Shown here: piece by piece, positions 36,001-44,012 of the stretch
How the letters are laid out: every line of letters begins with the position of its first letter
How positions within the stretch are numbered: position 1 is the stretch's first letter
NCBI GenBank assembly: GCA_045106765.1
Contig: JBGCFD010000020.1
Span: 17,928-81,927 of the forward strand
Direction of reading: 5' to 3'
DNA: 64,000 nucleotides
DNA from: CAJQQY01 sp045106765
GTDB taxonomy: Bacteria > Bacteroidota > Bacteroidia > Chitinophagales > Saprospiraceae
The notes under the pieces: generated by a model
What the model was told of the DNA's origin: nothing
Database searches by the model: none
Seen by the model: the letters and a program-made list of their open reading frames with translations, nothing else
Program-made: the position numbers and the translations under genes

Positions 36001-36444
36001 TGCATGACAACAGTCAAAAATTGCTAGAAAATGTACCTCTTTTTTTTGAGTAGCTTTCCAGATTAGGTAAGATATTTCTTTGTCTGCCAAGTCTCGTCCT
36101 TGTCCAATTCGGCTATCATGACAAACAATTGTTTCACATTTTCGATCAGTCTCATCTCTCCAAAACTCTTTGGGAGCGGGCATTTGCGAACCATGCCCAC
36201 TATAATAAAAGATACAGATGTCTCCATTTTTTGCATTTTCGAATTGAGAAAAACCGTTGATAATTGCTTGCCGAGAAGCATCTTCATCAGTCAGTAGGAG
36301 TGGCTGGTAATTTAATTGATTGGCTTCGCAGTATCGTTGAAAAAATTCATGAATGGCATCTCTATCGTTGATGCAACCATTCAGTTTATGAGAATCAATT
36401 GGGTAGTTATTAATACCAATCAGAAGTGTATAAAGAGTTTTCAT
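33049..36444 (-). CDS. Caspase-like protease fused to an alpha/beta hydrolase
   Basis: A 1131-residue protein with two enzymes. The N-terminal C14 caspase/metacaspase-like domain (~1-275) starts 'KTLYTLLIGINNY' and has the dyad His84 ('YYSGHGSQ') and Cys146 ('FDCCHAGT'). The middle (~280-845) is mostly beta, with 'HIRMNVKNVGNRTLWIGALF' like the domains that follow caspases in other bacterial proteins, and a Pro/Lys-rich stretch near 610-640. The C-terminal lipase/esterase domain (~850-1131) has 'FIHGIIG' (His856) and nucleophile Ser932 in 'AHSMGG', with a catalytic His possibly in 'GCNHFTYF'. No signal peptide is seen. With the patatin gene it forms an operon of proteolytic and lipolytic effectors. 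Confidence 0.88.
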   Translation of the reverse strand: MKTLYTLLIGINNYPIDSHKLNGCINDRDAIHEFFQRYCEANQLNYQPLLLTDEDASRQAIINGFSQFENAKNGDICIFYYSGHGSQMPAPKEFWRDETDRKCETIVCHDSRIGQGRDLADKEISYLIWKATQKKEVHFLAIFDCCHAGTITRNVEVINRMAEENTTPVFAKKFEGVEFYKSQEGQLIPPEGSHITLSASASYESSVELTLDGKRRGLFTYSLIDVLEKSELTTLSYAGLMTKVQTRVHNRIGSQHPQVDAQGEASIDQLFFDGALATNPTHIVKFNEKKGWIMDLGKIHGVTSNTSIKIEHEGILKEIIFQSIDSNQSVLKKENWMQEADEFYFAKEISGLHKKLKIAFFPQLESDQAKQYIHDLVKDWNIEYVENINEAAYWMRLTDRGYILTRPHNERSLFKAIPENDNSSNELTSAEFLFLQNVNKVAQWQEVSELSNPMANGTAEKEIEIDFFCVTDHIDYLTVKPNGEKKMDTNGNAVFEYFFKDGAWENPHIRMNVKNVGNRTLWIGALFLGEDFVITDEFLPVKELKSGDEAYPFTAVNQNGYRVSVVPIFVPDELHSWGETEVSNQIKIIASETPFTMDAFRQAGLELETKPKSRGMGFGKSKPSAPKIPTQPSWFTKDIIYKIHRPQDVVNATSGKAVNLHELIVESHDSFSAEAIYLSSSSNTTRSIQRPSIQAFLGSENFQPVNLQGSTRNIQHGLDTLEMHNVQGKENINAENPLKVKLNLSLEENERIFPFGYDAETKTYYPLGQPDEETNVINVEELPDAEEVVTRGLGKSLKIYLQKVVYQKIFKKEFTYPILAAAMVDEQQNVSRETDYEIIRSKVEDSTTKRILVFIHGIIGDTSGQVKLVRRAVKNENGVRKNLTDIYDLVLTFDYESLNDPIELTAENLKKRLEQIGLQEGHGKTVHIVAHSMGGLVSRWFLEHLDGDKMVSHFIQVGSPNYGSPWANTYHMGIFSLTKLINFLPIPSTINSVLAYLGKKRKKIEVTVSQLQPDSDFCKKLKLPEGKSNIPYTIIAGDSSLIPNRSPQEGKLIKKMLNRYALDYRKKLIKLFFHDRSDDIVAIASCHDIPEGKCSHLEIVDAVGCNHFTYFNTDEGVKQLAKTLFELEKNK

Positions 36445-36477
36445 TGGGGTGTTTTGGTTTTTTTATATTAGATATTT

Positions 36478-36485
36478 CAAATATA
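36478..36485 (-). promoter_or_regulatory. Probable -7 element of the caspase/patatin operon
   Basis: The minus-strand TATATTTG lies 33 bp upstream of the ATG at 36444 and fits TAnnTTTG. A clear -33 TTTG was not found at the expected distance. Confidence 0.4.
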
Positions 36486-36637
36486 ATGAAAAAATGTAAT
36501 TTCATTTGAATCTGACTATAAATGAAAATAAACTTTAGGGGTAACTTTTTTGAAAAAATCAACTGCTTTGTAAAATGGAATTCAAATATTGTTTTGAAAG
36601 AGTCTTTGGATTGACATCCATGAAAATAATAAAAAAT

Positions 36638-36645
36638 TACCTTTG
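36638..36645 (+). promoter_or_regulatory. Probable promoter of the Omp28-like gene
   Basis: TACCTTTG fits the -7 consensus; a TTGA at 36611-36614 lies 23 bp upstream. The start codon is 89 bp downstream. Confidence 0.4.
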
Positions 36646-36734
36646 TTAAAAAATAAAAGGAGGCGTGATTTATGCAGTCTTTTTCTTTTATTTCCTAAAA
36701 TGTAAATCAAACCTTTAAATCAAATTTTAAAAAT

Positions 36735-37775
36735 ATGAAAAAGACATTTCTACCATTAGTTTTTATCTTCCTTTTTTCAAATGTAATTTTTGCTCAAGAT
36801 GTGCCTGAAGTACAACGTCCTTTAGTTACCAAAATAGCTGCGACATGGTGCCCACCTTGTGGAGGCTGGGGATGGACTTTTTTTGAAAATTTGGTTATCG
36901 ATAATGAAGAAAAAGCAACAATGATTGTAGCTCATCATGATGGTCAATTGGTGACTGCAGCAGGAACAGCGTTCTCCTCCAACTTCGGTTCACCTTACCA
37001 ACCTTATTTTTATGTGTATAATGATGATGTGGGAGCGAGCTCTTCAAATGTTTCGACAAAGAGAACTGAGGTAAAAGATATGGTGGATGTAGAAGCTGCA
37101 AAGTCACCCGTTGCAAATGCAGGAATGAATTTATCTTTGACAGGAGATCAATTAGTGATTGATACGAAAACCAAATTTTTTCAAGCAGCTTCTGGAGAAT
37201 ATTATCTTGGCGTTTATGCGGTAGAAAATGGGGTGGTTAAGTATCAGGCTGGAATAGGTAATGATGCCGTTCATGAAAAAGTATTGCGAGGTTCTTTGAC
37301 TGGTGAAAACTTTGGAGCATTGCTGATGAATGGAGATATTGCTGTTGGAGATGAATTTACGAATTCATTTACCACAGAATATGACTCTTGGGATTTAGAT
37401 CATTTGGAAATAGTTACCATTGTCTGGAAAAAAGATGGAGATAAATATGTTGCCGTCAATACCAATCTTTCAAGTGATTTTGTCACCGTAAGTAATGTAA
37501 ATGTATTGTTAGAAAATGCGTCGATGGAAATTTTACCCAACGTAACTTCTACTCAAGCTGTTATTAATATTGATTTAGAAAAAGAATTAAAAAATACATC
37601 TATCGAATTATTTGATTTGAATGGAAAGAAAGTGACCGATATATTTCAAGGTAAGTTACCTGATGGGAATTCAACTTTCACAATTGAAAGAAATTCAGTT
37701 GCTACTCAGGGAATGTACTTTGTCGTTTTAAAATCAGATGGAAAGGTGATGACAAAGAGAGTTGTTTTTAACTAA
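36735..37775 (+). CDS. Secreted Omp28-like thioredoxin-fold protein with T9SS domain
   Basis: A 346-residue exported protein. The signal peptide ends near residue 20 (NVIFAQ). A thioredoxin-like domain carries the redox pair Cys39/Cys42 in 'ATWCPPCGGWGW', as in Omp28-related proteins of Bacteroidota. A beta-rich domain (~125-255, 'EYYLGVYAVENGVV', 'HEKVLRGSLTG') and a sorting domain (~265-346, 'MEILPNVTSTQAVI') follow. It probably acts at the cell surface; disulfide chemistry is suggested by the CPPC motif but not proven. A terminator lies 20 bp after the stop, so the gene is monocistronic. Confidence 0.85.
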   Translation: MKKTFLPLVFIFLFSNVIFAQDVPEVQRPLVTKIAATWCPPCGGWGWTFFENLVIDNEEKATMIVAHHDGQLVTAAGTAFSSNFGSPYQPYFYVYNDDVGASSSNVSTKRTEVKDMVDVEAAKSPVANAGMNLSLTGDQLVIDTKTKFFQAASGEYYLGVYAVENGVVKYQAGIGNDAVHEKVLRGSLTGENFGALLMNGDIAVGDEFTNSFTTEYDSWDLDHLEIVTIVWKKDGDKYVAVNTNLSSDFVTVSNVNVLLENASMEILPNVTSTQAVINIDLEKELKNTSIELFDLNGKKVTDIFQGKLPDGNSTFTIERNSVATQGMYFVVLKSDGKVMTKRVVFN

Positions 37776-37794
37776 GTCATTATTTTTTATTTTA

Positions 37795-37837
37795 AAAAAG
37801 AGGAGTTAATCGGAAACGGTTAACTCCTTTTTTTTTA
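37795..37837 (+). terminator. Terminator of the Omp28-like gene
   Basis: The stem AGGAGTTAA (37801-37809) pairs with TTAACTCCT (37820-37828); an A-run precedes it and eight or more T follow. Confidence 0.88.
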
Positions 37838-37968
37838 ATTAGAAGAGAACCGTTAATGCATTATAGTTTAAAAAGAATATTTTTAAATATCTGTCTGTAA
37901 AATTTTGTTGTTTGTCTGTGTTTTTTCAAATAGAAAATCACTTTTAGTTTTTTTACAAAAAAATAATC

Positions 37969-39294
37969 ATGCGAACTATTTTATTCTTTCTCCTAATCTC
38001 TATCTCGATGAATGCACAATTTTCAGAAGAATTTAAAGCAAGTATTCAAGAGCGTGTAGACAATGGATATGCGCCAAGTATTGCTGTTGGAATTATTGAT
38101 TCTAGCGGAATGCATTTTTATAATTATGGAAAAACTCATTATGAAGATGGAAAAAACGTAGAGAAAAGAACAATATATGAAATTGGCTCTATCTCAAAAG
38201 TTTTCACTTCATTGCTTTTGGCTGAAATGGTTGTTGAAGGAAAAATGAAATTAGATGATCCCATCGATAAATATTTACCTAATGTAAAAGTGCCTGACTA
38301 TAAGGGAGTTAAGATTACTTTAAAACATTTAGCGACGCATAATTCTGGCTTGCCAAAGCTTCCTGATAATCTAGACTTAGCAGAAGATCCGTCGAATCCA
38401 TATGCTCATTATGATGAGAAAATGTTGTTGGAGTTTTTAGAAAAATATAAATTACTTAGCGAACCTGGTACCAAGCATGAATATTCAAACCTTGGAGTAG
38501 GGCTCCTTGGGTATATTTTAACTAAGCAAAGTGGATTGAGTCTAGAGAAACTATTTTATAAAAAAGTAGGAGGACAACTATTTGCTACTAGTACTCAAAT
38601 AAAGGTGAGTAAGTGGAGAAAAGATAAATTGGCTTTTGGACATATGGGAGGAGATGTTGTTCCAAATTGGGATTTTCAAGATGCACTTTCAGGGTGTGGT
38701 GCATTTAAATCTACCACAAGTGAAATGCTACGTTTTTTATTTATGCAATTAACTTTACGGGAAAATAATAGAACTGCTGCTGTAGAATTAACTCAAGAAT
38801 TACAAGCTGATGTGGATCAAAAAATGGGTTTAGGTTGGCATTTTTACAAAGAAAATATTCGATGGCACAATGGGGGGACAGGAGGTTACAGTAGTTTTTG
38901 TGGGATTGATCTAGAGAAAAATAGGGGAGTGGTTGTCTTGACAAATTCAACTTATTCGGTTGATGATTTGGGATTACACCTGCTAGATGAAAGTGAAGAA
39001 TTACAAAAACCAAGAGCCATTGCCAAAGTGGATTCTAAGATTTACGAGGAGTATGTTGGGAAATATGTAATAGGTGGAATGATGGCAGTAGAGATTTTTA
39101 GTAAAGAAGATAAATTATATTTTCAACCTTTTGGACAACCAGCTTATCGAATCTATCCCGAATCTAAAACTTTATTTTTTATGCTTGGAGTCGATATAGA
39201 ATTGGAATTTGTCAAAGACGAAAATGGAAAAGTGAACTCATTTATTTTTGCTCAGGATAATTATAAGCAGGAAGTGAAACGAGTTGATAAGTGA
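37969..39294 (+). CDS. Serine hydrolase, class C beta-lactamase/PBP-like
   Basis: A 441-residue exported enzyme with a signal peptide (~1-17, SISMNAQ). The beta-lactamase fold (~20-335) has the three active-site motifs: SISK (nucleophile Ser74, Lys77), YSN (Tyr172) and HNGG (~300-303, the KTG equivalent). A C-terminal lipocalin-like extension (~345-441, 'YEEYVGKYVIGGMMAVEIF') is common in such peptidases and esterases. It may be a D-amino-acid peptidase, an esterase or a peptidoglycan enzyme; antibiotic resistance cannot be inferred from these motifs. Confidence 0.88.
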   Translation: MRTILFFLLISISMNAQFSEEFKASIQERVDNGYAPSIAVGIIDSSGMHFYNYGKTHYEDGKNVEKRTIYEIGSISKVFTSLLLAEMVVEGKMKLDDPIDKYLPNVKVPDYKGVKITLKHLATHNSGLPKLPDNLDLAEDPSNPYAHYDEKMLLEFLEKYKLLSEPGTKHEYSNLGVGLLGYILTKQSGLSLEKLFYKKVGGQLFATSTQIKVSKWRKDKLAFGHMGGDVVPNWDFQDALSGCGAFKSTTSEMLRFLFMQLTLRENNRTAAVELTQELQADVDQKMGLGWHFYKENIRWHNGGTGGYSSFCGIDLEKNRGVVVLTNSTYSVDDLGLHLLDESEELQKPRAIAKVDSKIYEEYVGKYVIGGMMAVEIFSKEDKLYFQPFGQPAYRIYPESKTLFFMLGVDIELEFVKDENGKVNSFIFAQDNYKQEVKRVDK

Positions 39295-39394
39295 TTACCC
39301 AAATCAACTAATTACTTGATCAACTAATAACTAATCAAACATTATGTAATTTCCATCAATTCGACTATTTTTAGGGCATCTAAAAATTTAGTTT

Positions 39395-40243
39395 ATGAAC
39401 TATGGCATTTGCCCTTTAAGTGTGGTCCCAATTCGAAGTGCTTCTTCCGACTCTAGCGAGATGGTTTCTCAATTGCTATTTGGTGAAATGGTGGAAGTGA
39501 TTGATAAAAAAAAAAAAAATTGGACGAAGGTGCGATGTGCATGGGACAATTATATTGGTTGGGTAGATACTAAGCAAATCAAACCAATTACACCAACCGA
39601 ATTTGAAGAATACCAAAATAATTTTGCTTGTAGCATCGAACTCATGCAAGGTGCGATGACGAAAGAACATTCCGTTCCTGTGACGATTGGTGCATCTCTT
39701 CCGAAATATGATGGAATGAATTTTAGTCTGAATGGAACAAGTTTTACTTTTAGTGGTCAAGCCGTCGTTCCTTCTGATCTCGAACCTAATTCAGATTTAT
39801 TGATCAAAATTGCTCGCCGATATTTGTACGCACCCTATCAATGGGGCGGACGTAGTCCTTTCGGGATTGATTGTTCTGGTTTTACCCAAGTCATTTTTAA
39901 AATGATTGGAATCAAAATTCCTCGTGATGCTGCCCAGCAAGTTGAAGTGGGAGAAATGGTTGATTTTGTTGAACAAGCGCAAGCTGGTGATTTAGCTTTT
40001 TTTGAAAATAGAAAAGGTGCGATCACTCACGTAGGTTTATTGTTAGAAGATGGAAAAATTATCCATGCTTCAGGACAAGTTCGAATAGATAAAGTGGATC
40101 ACTTTGGAATTTTTAATGTGGATACGGAAAAGTATACGCATAAATTGAGAGTGGCAAAACGAGTACTTCCTACCTTACCTAAAACGATTAAAAAGGATTC
40201 ATCGAGTGAAGATGAAGTGACAAATCAGATTGAGATTTTTTAA
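39395..40243 (+). CDS. NlpC/P60 cysteine peptidase with SH3 domains
   Basis: A 282-residue C40-family endopeptidase. The N-terminal ~65 residues form an SH3b domain ('FGEMVEVIDKKKKNWTKVRC'), and a second SH3-like segment lies at ~65-130. The catalytic NlpC/P60 domain (~130-260) has the nucleophile Cys160 in 'GIDCSGF' and a catalytic His in 'ITHVGLLL' (~211), followed by 'HASGQVRID'. It should cut gamma-D-Glu-diaminopimelate bonds in cell-wall peptides. It begins MNYGICPLSVVP with no classical signal peptide, as in several cytoplasmic dipeptidyl-peptidase VI relatives, so a role in recycling is plausible. Confidence 0.88.
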   Translation: MNYGICPLSVVPIRSASSDSSEMVSQLLFGEMVEVIDKKKKNWTKVRCAWDNYIGWVDTKQIKPITPTEFEEYQNNFACSIELMQGAMTKEHSVPVTIGASLPKYDGMNFSLNGTSFTFSGQAVVPSDLEPNSDLLIKIARRYLYAPYQWGGRSPFGIDCSGFTQVIFKMIGIKIPRDAAQQVEVGEMVDFVEQAQAGDLAFFENRKGAITHVGLLLEDGKIIHASGQVRIDKVDHFGIFNVDTEKYTHKLRVAKRVLPTLPKTIKKDSSSEDEVTNQIEIF

Positions 40244-40282
40244 TGTACTTAATTTTTTTTCAAAAAATATAAAACTTTAACT

Positions 40283-41308
40283 ATGAAAATTGGATATAAG
40301 ACCTTCTTATTATTTAAAAACATTTGTCTATTCTCATTTGTAATTATCCTTAGTATAACTTCTTGTAAAGATGATGATCCAGTACCAGTATTTTGTAAGC
40401 CATCATCATATAATAAAGCTAGTCATGTTTATGCAACTATGTTTGATGATAATGTCTTTCAAAATTGGGAAACTATTATTGATCTAGAGACAGGCTTGTT
40501 TGATACGATTGCAGGTTCGGGGCAAGTATGGCCAGGACTTGACTTACCGATAGGTACTAGAAACTTAACGGATTTTGCTGCAAAAAAAAGAATTTATATT
40601 AATCTTGGAAATATACTAGTCATTCAAGATTTGACCACTTTCGATTCAACTCATATTAATTTGAATAATCAAAATGTAGGAGGAAGTATTGATTATCCTC
40701 AGCATTTGAATTTTGGAGAGAATAAAAATATCATTTATTTTATAGATGGACTTGATATTTTTTCTGTCAACCTAACCTCTAAAGAAATATTCTTGATAAA
40801 AGAAAATCTATCTATAGATCAAAGTCAATTTAGTGATTTTATATATCTCGAAGAAAGCAATGATTTTGTATTTCTAGGGCAAAAAAACTTTAGTAGCGGG
40901 GATTCTGAATACAGAATTTCAAGATACAATATGGATACGGACGAAATTTTGTATACGGATTCTATTCCGCATTTATTTGGTTTTGTAAAGTATCTTGATA
41001 ATGATGATATTTTTGCACTTACTGTTCCGAGTCCTACTCAAGGTTTTAGATTGACAAGGCTCCAAGCGATGGAAGGTGGAGTTAATATTTCACAACTTTC
41101 ACTAAGTGATCTTGCTTTAGATGAGTTGTCACCCTATCTTCAAACAATTCATACTGCAACCAACAGTTACGTTTGTAGAGGAGGAACGACAAATCTAAAT
41201 CAAACTAATCCGAATAGATTGTATAGTATAAATTTAGTTAACGGTACCGTTACAAATGAGGTGGAAATTGAAGGTTATAAAACTATGATTGGATTGCAAG
41301 GTGAGTAA
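40283..41308 (+). CDS. Predicted lipoprotein with beta-propeller-like body
   Basis: A 341-residue protein with a lipoprotein signal: hydrophobic residues ~10-24 then SITSC with Cys28 as the lipidated residue, followed by KDDDP, a Bacteroidota surface-export-like acidic signal. The rest has alternating short strands and Asp/Asn-rich turns ('FGENKNIIYFIDGLDIFSVN', 'YLEESNDFVFLGQKNF'), suggesting a propeller fold. No family is recognised. It follows the NlpC/P60 gene by 39 bp and may be cotranscribed. Confidence 0.7.
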   Translation: MKIGYKTFLLFKNICLFSFVIILSITSCKDDDPVPVFCKPSSYNKASHVYATMFDDNVFQNWETIIDLETGLFDTIAGSGQVWPGLDLPIGTRNLTDFAAKKRIYINLGNILVIQDLTTFDSTHINLNNQNVGGSIDYPQHLNFGENKNIIYFIDGLDIFSVNLTSKEIFLIKENLSIDQSQFSDFIYLEESNDFVFLGQKNFSSGDSEYRISRYNMDTDEILYTDSIPHLFGFVKYLDNDDIFALTVPSPTQGFRLTRLQAMEGGVNISQLSLSDLALDELSPYLQTIHTATNSYVCRGGTTNLNQTNPNRLYSINLVNGTVTNEVEIEGYKTMIGLQGE

Positions 41309-41399
41309 TTTTTTAGATAAATGCTTTCGATGAAGTTGATTTTTGAGAATGAAAAATGGGAAATTAAGAACTCGAAGATTCTTGGTCGATTGAATATAA

Positions 41400-41442
41400 A
41401 AAATGAGTGATAAATACTTTTGTACTTACCACTCATTTTTTT
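41400..41442. terminator. Bidirectional terminator between convergent genes
   Basis: An AAATGAGTG / CACTCATTT stem with A-run and T-run flanks lies between the plus-strand lipoprotein gene and the minus-strand CBS-family gene. Confidence 0.75.
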
Positions 41443-41498
41443 AGAAAATTCGCTCCGCTTTTTTTTAGGTCAGCTCAAGCAGACCGCTACGTGTTATT

Positions 41499-42857
41499 TT
41501 ATACTGCCTGAATAATATCATATTGTGTTAAAATATGAAGCATTCCAGCTTTATCTTTTGCAATCACCGCAGGCGTTTTTTTAGAAAAATACTTACTCAA
41601 TTGCTTACAGGGCAAATCAACCTCCACCATTGGAAACGCAGGCTCTAAAATTGATTCAATTCTATTTTCAGAATTATTCATCGGATTTTCCAACAAGTAA
41701 TTCAGGACAGTAGTCTCTGTAATCGAACCAATAATTTCACTTCCTTCCATCACAGGCATTTGAGAAATATCTCGATCTTTCATCATTTTGAAAGCCTCCC
41801 GAACAGTAATATCTTTTGTAATGGACAAAAATTCTTTATCAGATTTTTTCGAAATCACATCTTTAACCTTCAAGTCATCCTCCAAAAATCCTCGATCTCT
41901 CATCCAATCATCATTATATAATTTTCCAACATATCGACTTCCATGATCGTGAATCAGAACCACTACCACATCATCCTTGGTTAATTGATCTTTCATCTGT
42001 AACAAACCTGCAAATGCTGATCCTGCAGAATATCCCAAAAACAAACCTTCCTCTCGTGCCAATCGACGAGCCATCACCGCACCAGCCTTATCAGATACTT
42101 TTTCAAAATGATCAATGACAGAAAAGTCAACATTTTTTGGTAAAATATCTTCTCCAATTCCTTCCGTGATATATGGATAAATTTCTTTTTCATCGAACTC
42201 ACCTGTTTCATGATATTTCTTAAATACAGAACCGTAAGTATCGATTCCCCACATTTTAATATCTGGATTTTGTTCTTTTAAGTATTTTCCAGTTCCTGAA
42301 ATCGTTCCACCAGTTCCAACCCCAACAATTATATGAGTTACTTTTCCCTCTGTCTGCTGCCAAACTTCTGGGCCTGTACTTTCATAATGAGCTTGTCTAT
42401 TGGACAAATTATCATATTGATTACACCAATAAGAATTAGGAATTTCTTTACTTAATTTTTCTGCAACAGAATAATAGGATCGTGGATCATCAGGCGTTAC
42501 ATTGGTTGGACAAACGATAACTTCAGCACCATGCGCTCTCAAAATATCGAATTTCTCTTTCGATTGTTTATCACTTGTCGTAAAAATAGTACGGTAACCT
42601 TTTACGCATGCAGCCAAGGCTAATCCCATTCCAGTATTTCCGGAAGTACATTCGATGATGGTTCCACCTGGTTTGATGTCTCCACGTTTTTCAGCATCTT
42701 CGAGCATTTTGATCGCCATTCGATCTTTGATAGAATGACCAGGATTAAAAGTTTCCACTTTGCAGAGTACCAAAGCAGGACAATCTTCAATCACTTTATT
42801 CATTTTTACGAGAGGAGTATTTCCAATCGTTTCTAGGATATTATTATAATAGTTCAT
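41499..42857 (-). CDS. Cystathionine beta-synthase family PLP enzyme with CBS pair
   Basis: A 452-residue cytosolic enzyme. The fold-type II PLP domain (~1-320) carries the Schiff-base lysine Lys44 in 'NPGHSIKDRM', the phosphate-binding 'GVGTGGTISG' (~175-184) and 'ECTSGNTGMGLA' (~69-80). Two C-terminal CBS domains (~335-452, 'DRDISQMPVMEG') would bind adenosyl ligands and regulate activity. It condenses serine or O-acetylserine with a thiol, either homocysteine (cystathionine synthesis) or sulfide (cysteine synthase). The CBS pair favours cystathionine beta-synthase, but the sequence alone does not decide. Confidence 0.9.
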   Translation of the reverse strand: MNYYNNILETIGNTPLVKMNKVIEDCPALVLCKVETFNPGHSIKDRMAIKMLEDAEKRGDIKPGGTIIECTSGNTGMGLALAACVKGYRTIFTTSDKQSKEKFDILRAHGAEVIVCPTNVTPDDPRSYYSVAEKLSKEIPNSYWCNQYDNLSNRQAHYESTGPEVWQQTEGKVTHIIVGVGTGGTISGTGKYLKEQNPDIKMWGIDTYGSVFKKYHETGEFDEKEIYPYITEGIGEDILPKNVDFSVIDHFEKVSDKAGAVMARRLAREEGLFLGYSAGSAFAGLLQMKDQLTKDDVVVVLIHDHGSRYVGKLYNDDWMRDRGFLEDDLKVKDVISKKSDKEFLSITKDITVREAFKMMKDRDISQMPVMEGSEIIGSITETTVLNYLLENPMNNSENRIESILEPAFPMVEVDLPCKQLSKYFSKKTPAVIAKDKAGMLHILTQYDIIQAV

Positions 42858-42965
42858 TAAATTGGTTAAGGATTTTTAGAAAAATTAATAGGTAATTTGA
42901 TGCTGCAAAGGTCTTATTTTTTGACTTAGAAAAGTAATCTATTTATGTTATTTTTTTAACAACCT

Positions 42966-43826
42966 TTACCTCAAGAAATTAATATTTACATAAAATCTAG
43001 GATCACGAGCACCTAACATTTTCGCTACTTTTGGTGTTAAAACGACTTTGACATTTGGCCCATAATAGACTTTACTAGAAGGTCGTCCGATTACTTTTAC
43101 AAAAATAGAACGTTTATTCATTGGATTGGTTACTTCAATGATTGAGTTAATTGGAGCGGAACTATGAAGTGCGGTAAGTTTACCTTCATTTTTTGAATTT
43201 TTATTCCAAGCAGCTACACCATTTTGAGTTTTTTGAATTTTTATTCCTTTTGCTTGCAAGTAATGTCGTTCATTTAATTGACTAGCTTGCCACTCTGGTG
43301 GGACAGGTTTTAGCTTTCGATATTCTCTTGGAATTCCTTCTGTGCTAATCCAGCCGACGTGCAAATATTGTCCAAGACTTAGACTATTCCCCTCCAAATT
43401 ATTTCGCTTCTGAACATCTTCTACAGGCATTCTAAACATTCGTTTGGCAATGCCATACAACGTGTCTCCTTTTTTTACTTTATAATAAATCGATGCATGT
43501 TTTGTCGGATCAAAATCACTTCGCTGGTAACGTTTAATAGCTTTATTTGGAATAGGAATATTGATCAAAGTACCTACAGAAATATCAGAAACTGTTTCTA
43601 AATTTTCATTATAATACATCACCTCGTTGAACTCCAATCCATAGAATTTCGCCAAGGAATACATGGTTTGTTTTTTCTCTAATTGATGAACAATTATTTT
43701 TTGGTTACTTTCATTGATGGTAAGGAATACACTATCTTGCGGCGTCAAATATGTCAAACTATCTCCGTGATGAGCAAAAATTAAACAGGAAAAAAGTATT
43801 AAAATGAGTGTTGTTAAAAATTTCAT
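42966..43826 (-). CDS. Secreted LysM protein with RlpA-like C-terminus
   Basis: A 286-residue exported protein; the signal peptide (~1-18) ends near FAHHGD. Two LysM domains: ~40-92, and ~112-157 ('YKVKKGDTLYGIAKRMF'). The C-terminal ~75 residues ('PINSIIEVTNPMNKRSIFVK', 'VIGRPSS', 'LTPKVAKMLGA') resemble a double-psi beta-barrel as in RlpA. It should bind peptidoglycan in the periplasm; a lytic activity is not assured. It is followed by a 108-bp gap to the CBS-family gene. Confidence 0.8.
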   Translation of the reverse strand: MKFLTTLILILFSCLIFAHHGDSLTYLTPQDSVFLTINESNQKIIVHQLEKKQTMYSLAKFYGLEFNEVMYYNENLETVSDISVGTLINIPIPNKAIKRYQRSDFDPTKHASIYYKVKKGDTLYGIAKRMFRMPVEDVQKRNNLEGNSLSLGQYLHVGWISTEGIPREYRKLKPVPPEWQASQLNERHYLQAKGIKIQKTQNGVAAWNKNSKNEGKLTALHSSAPINSIIEVTNPMNKRSIFVKVIGRPSSKVYYGPNVKVVLTPKVAKMLGARDPRFYVNINFLR

Positions 43827-44012
43827 AGTACGAAAAATTTTAAGATCACAGAGCGCTAATGTGAAATTGTGTTTATTTAAATGTTTGATTATCAGTTTCT
43901 TACAAATATGTTTGATGTTTATTTGAAAAAAATGATATCCGTGTGAATAGTTTTTCTCGAAAAAAAATAGCTACTCTGTTTTCTCTAGTGTTATTAAATA
44001 CAATACAAAAAT

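Noticed and set aside
37969..39294. Antibiotic-resistance class C beta-lactamase
   Set aside because: The three motifs are shared by many esterases and peptidases, and the C-terminal lipocalin-like extension argues for another substrate.
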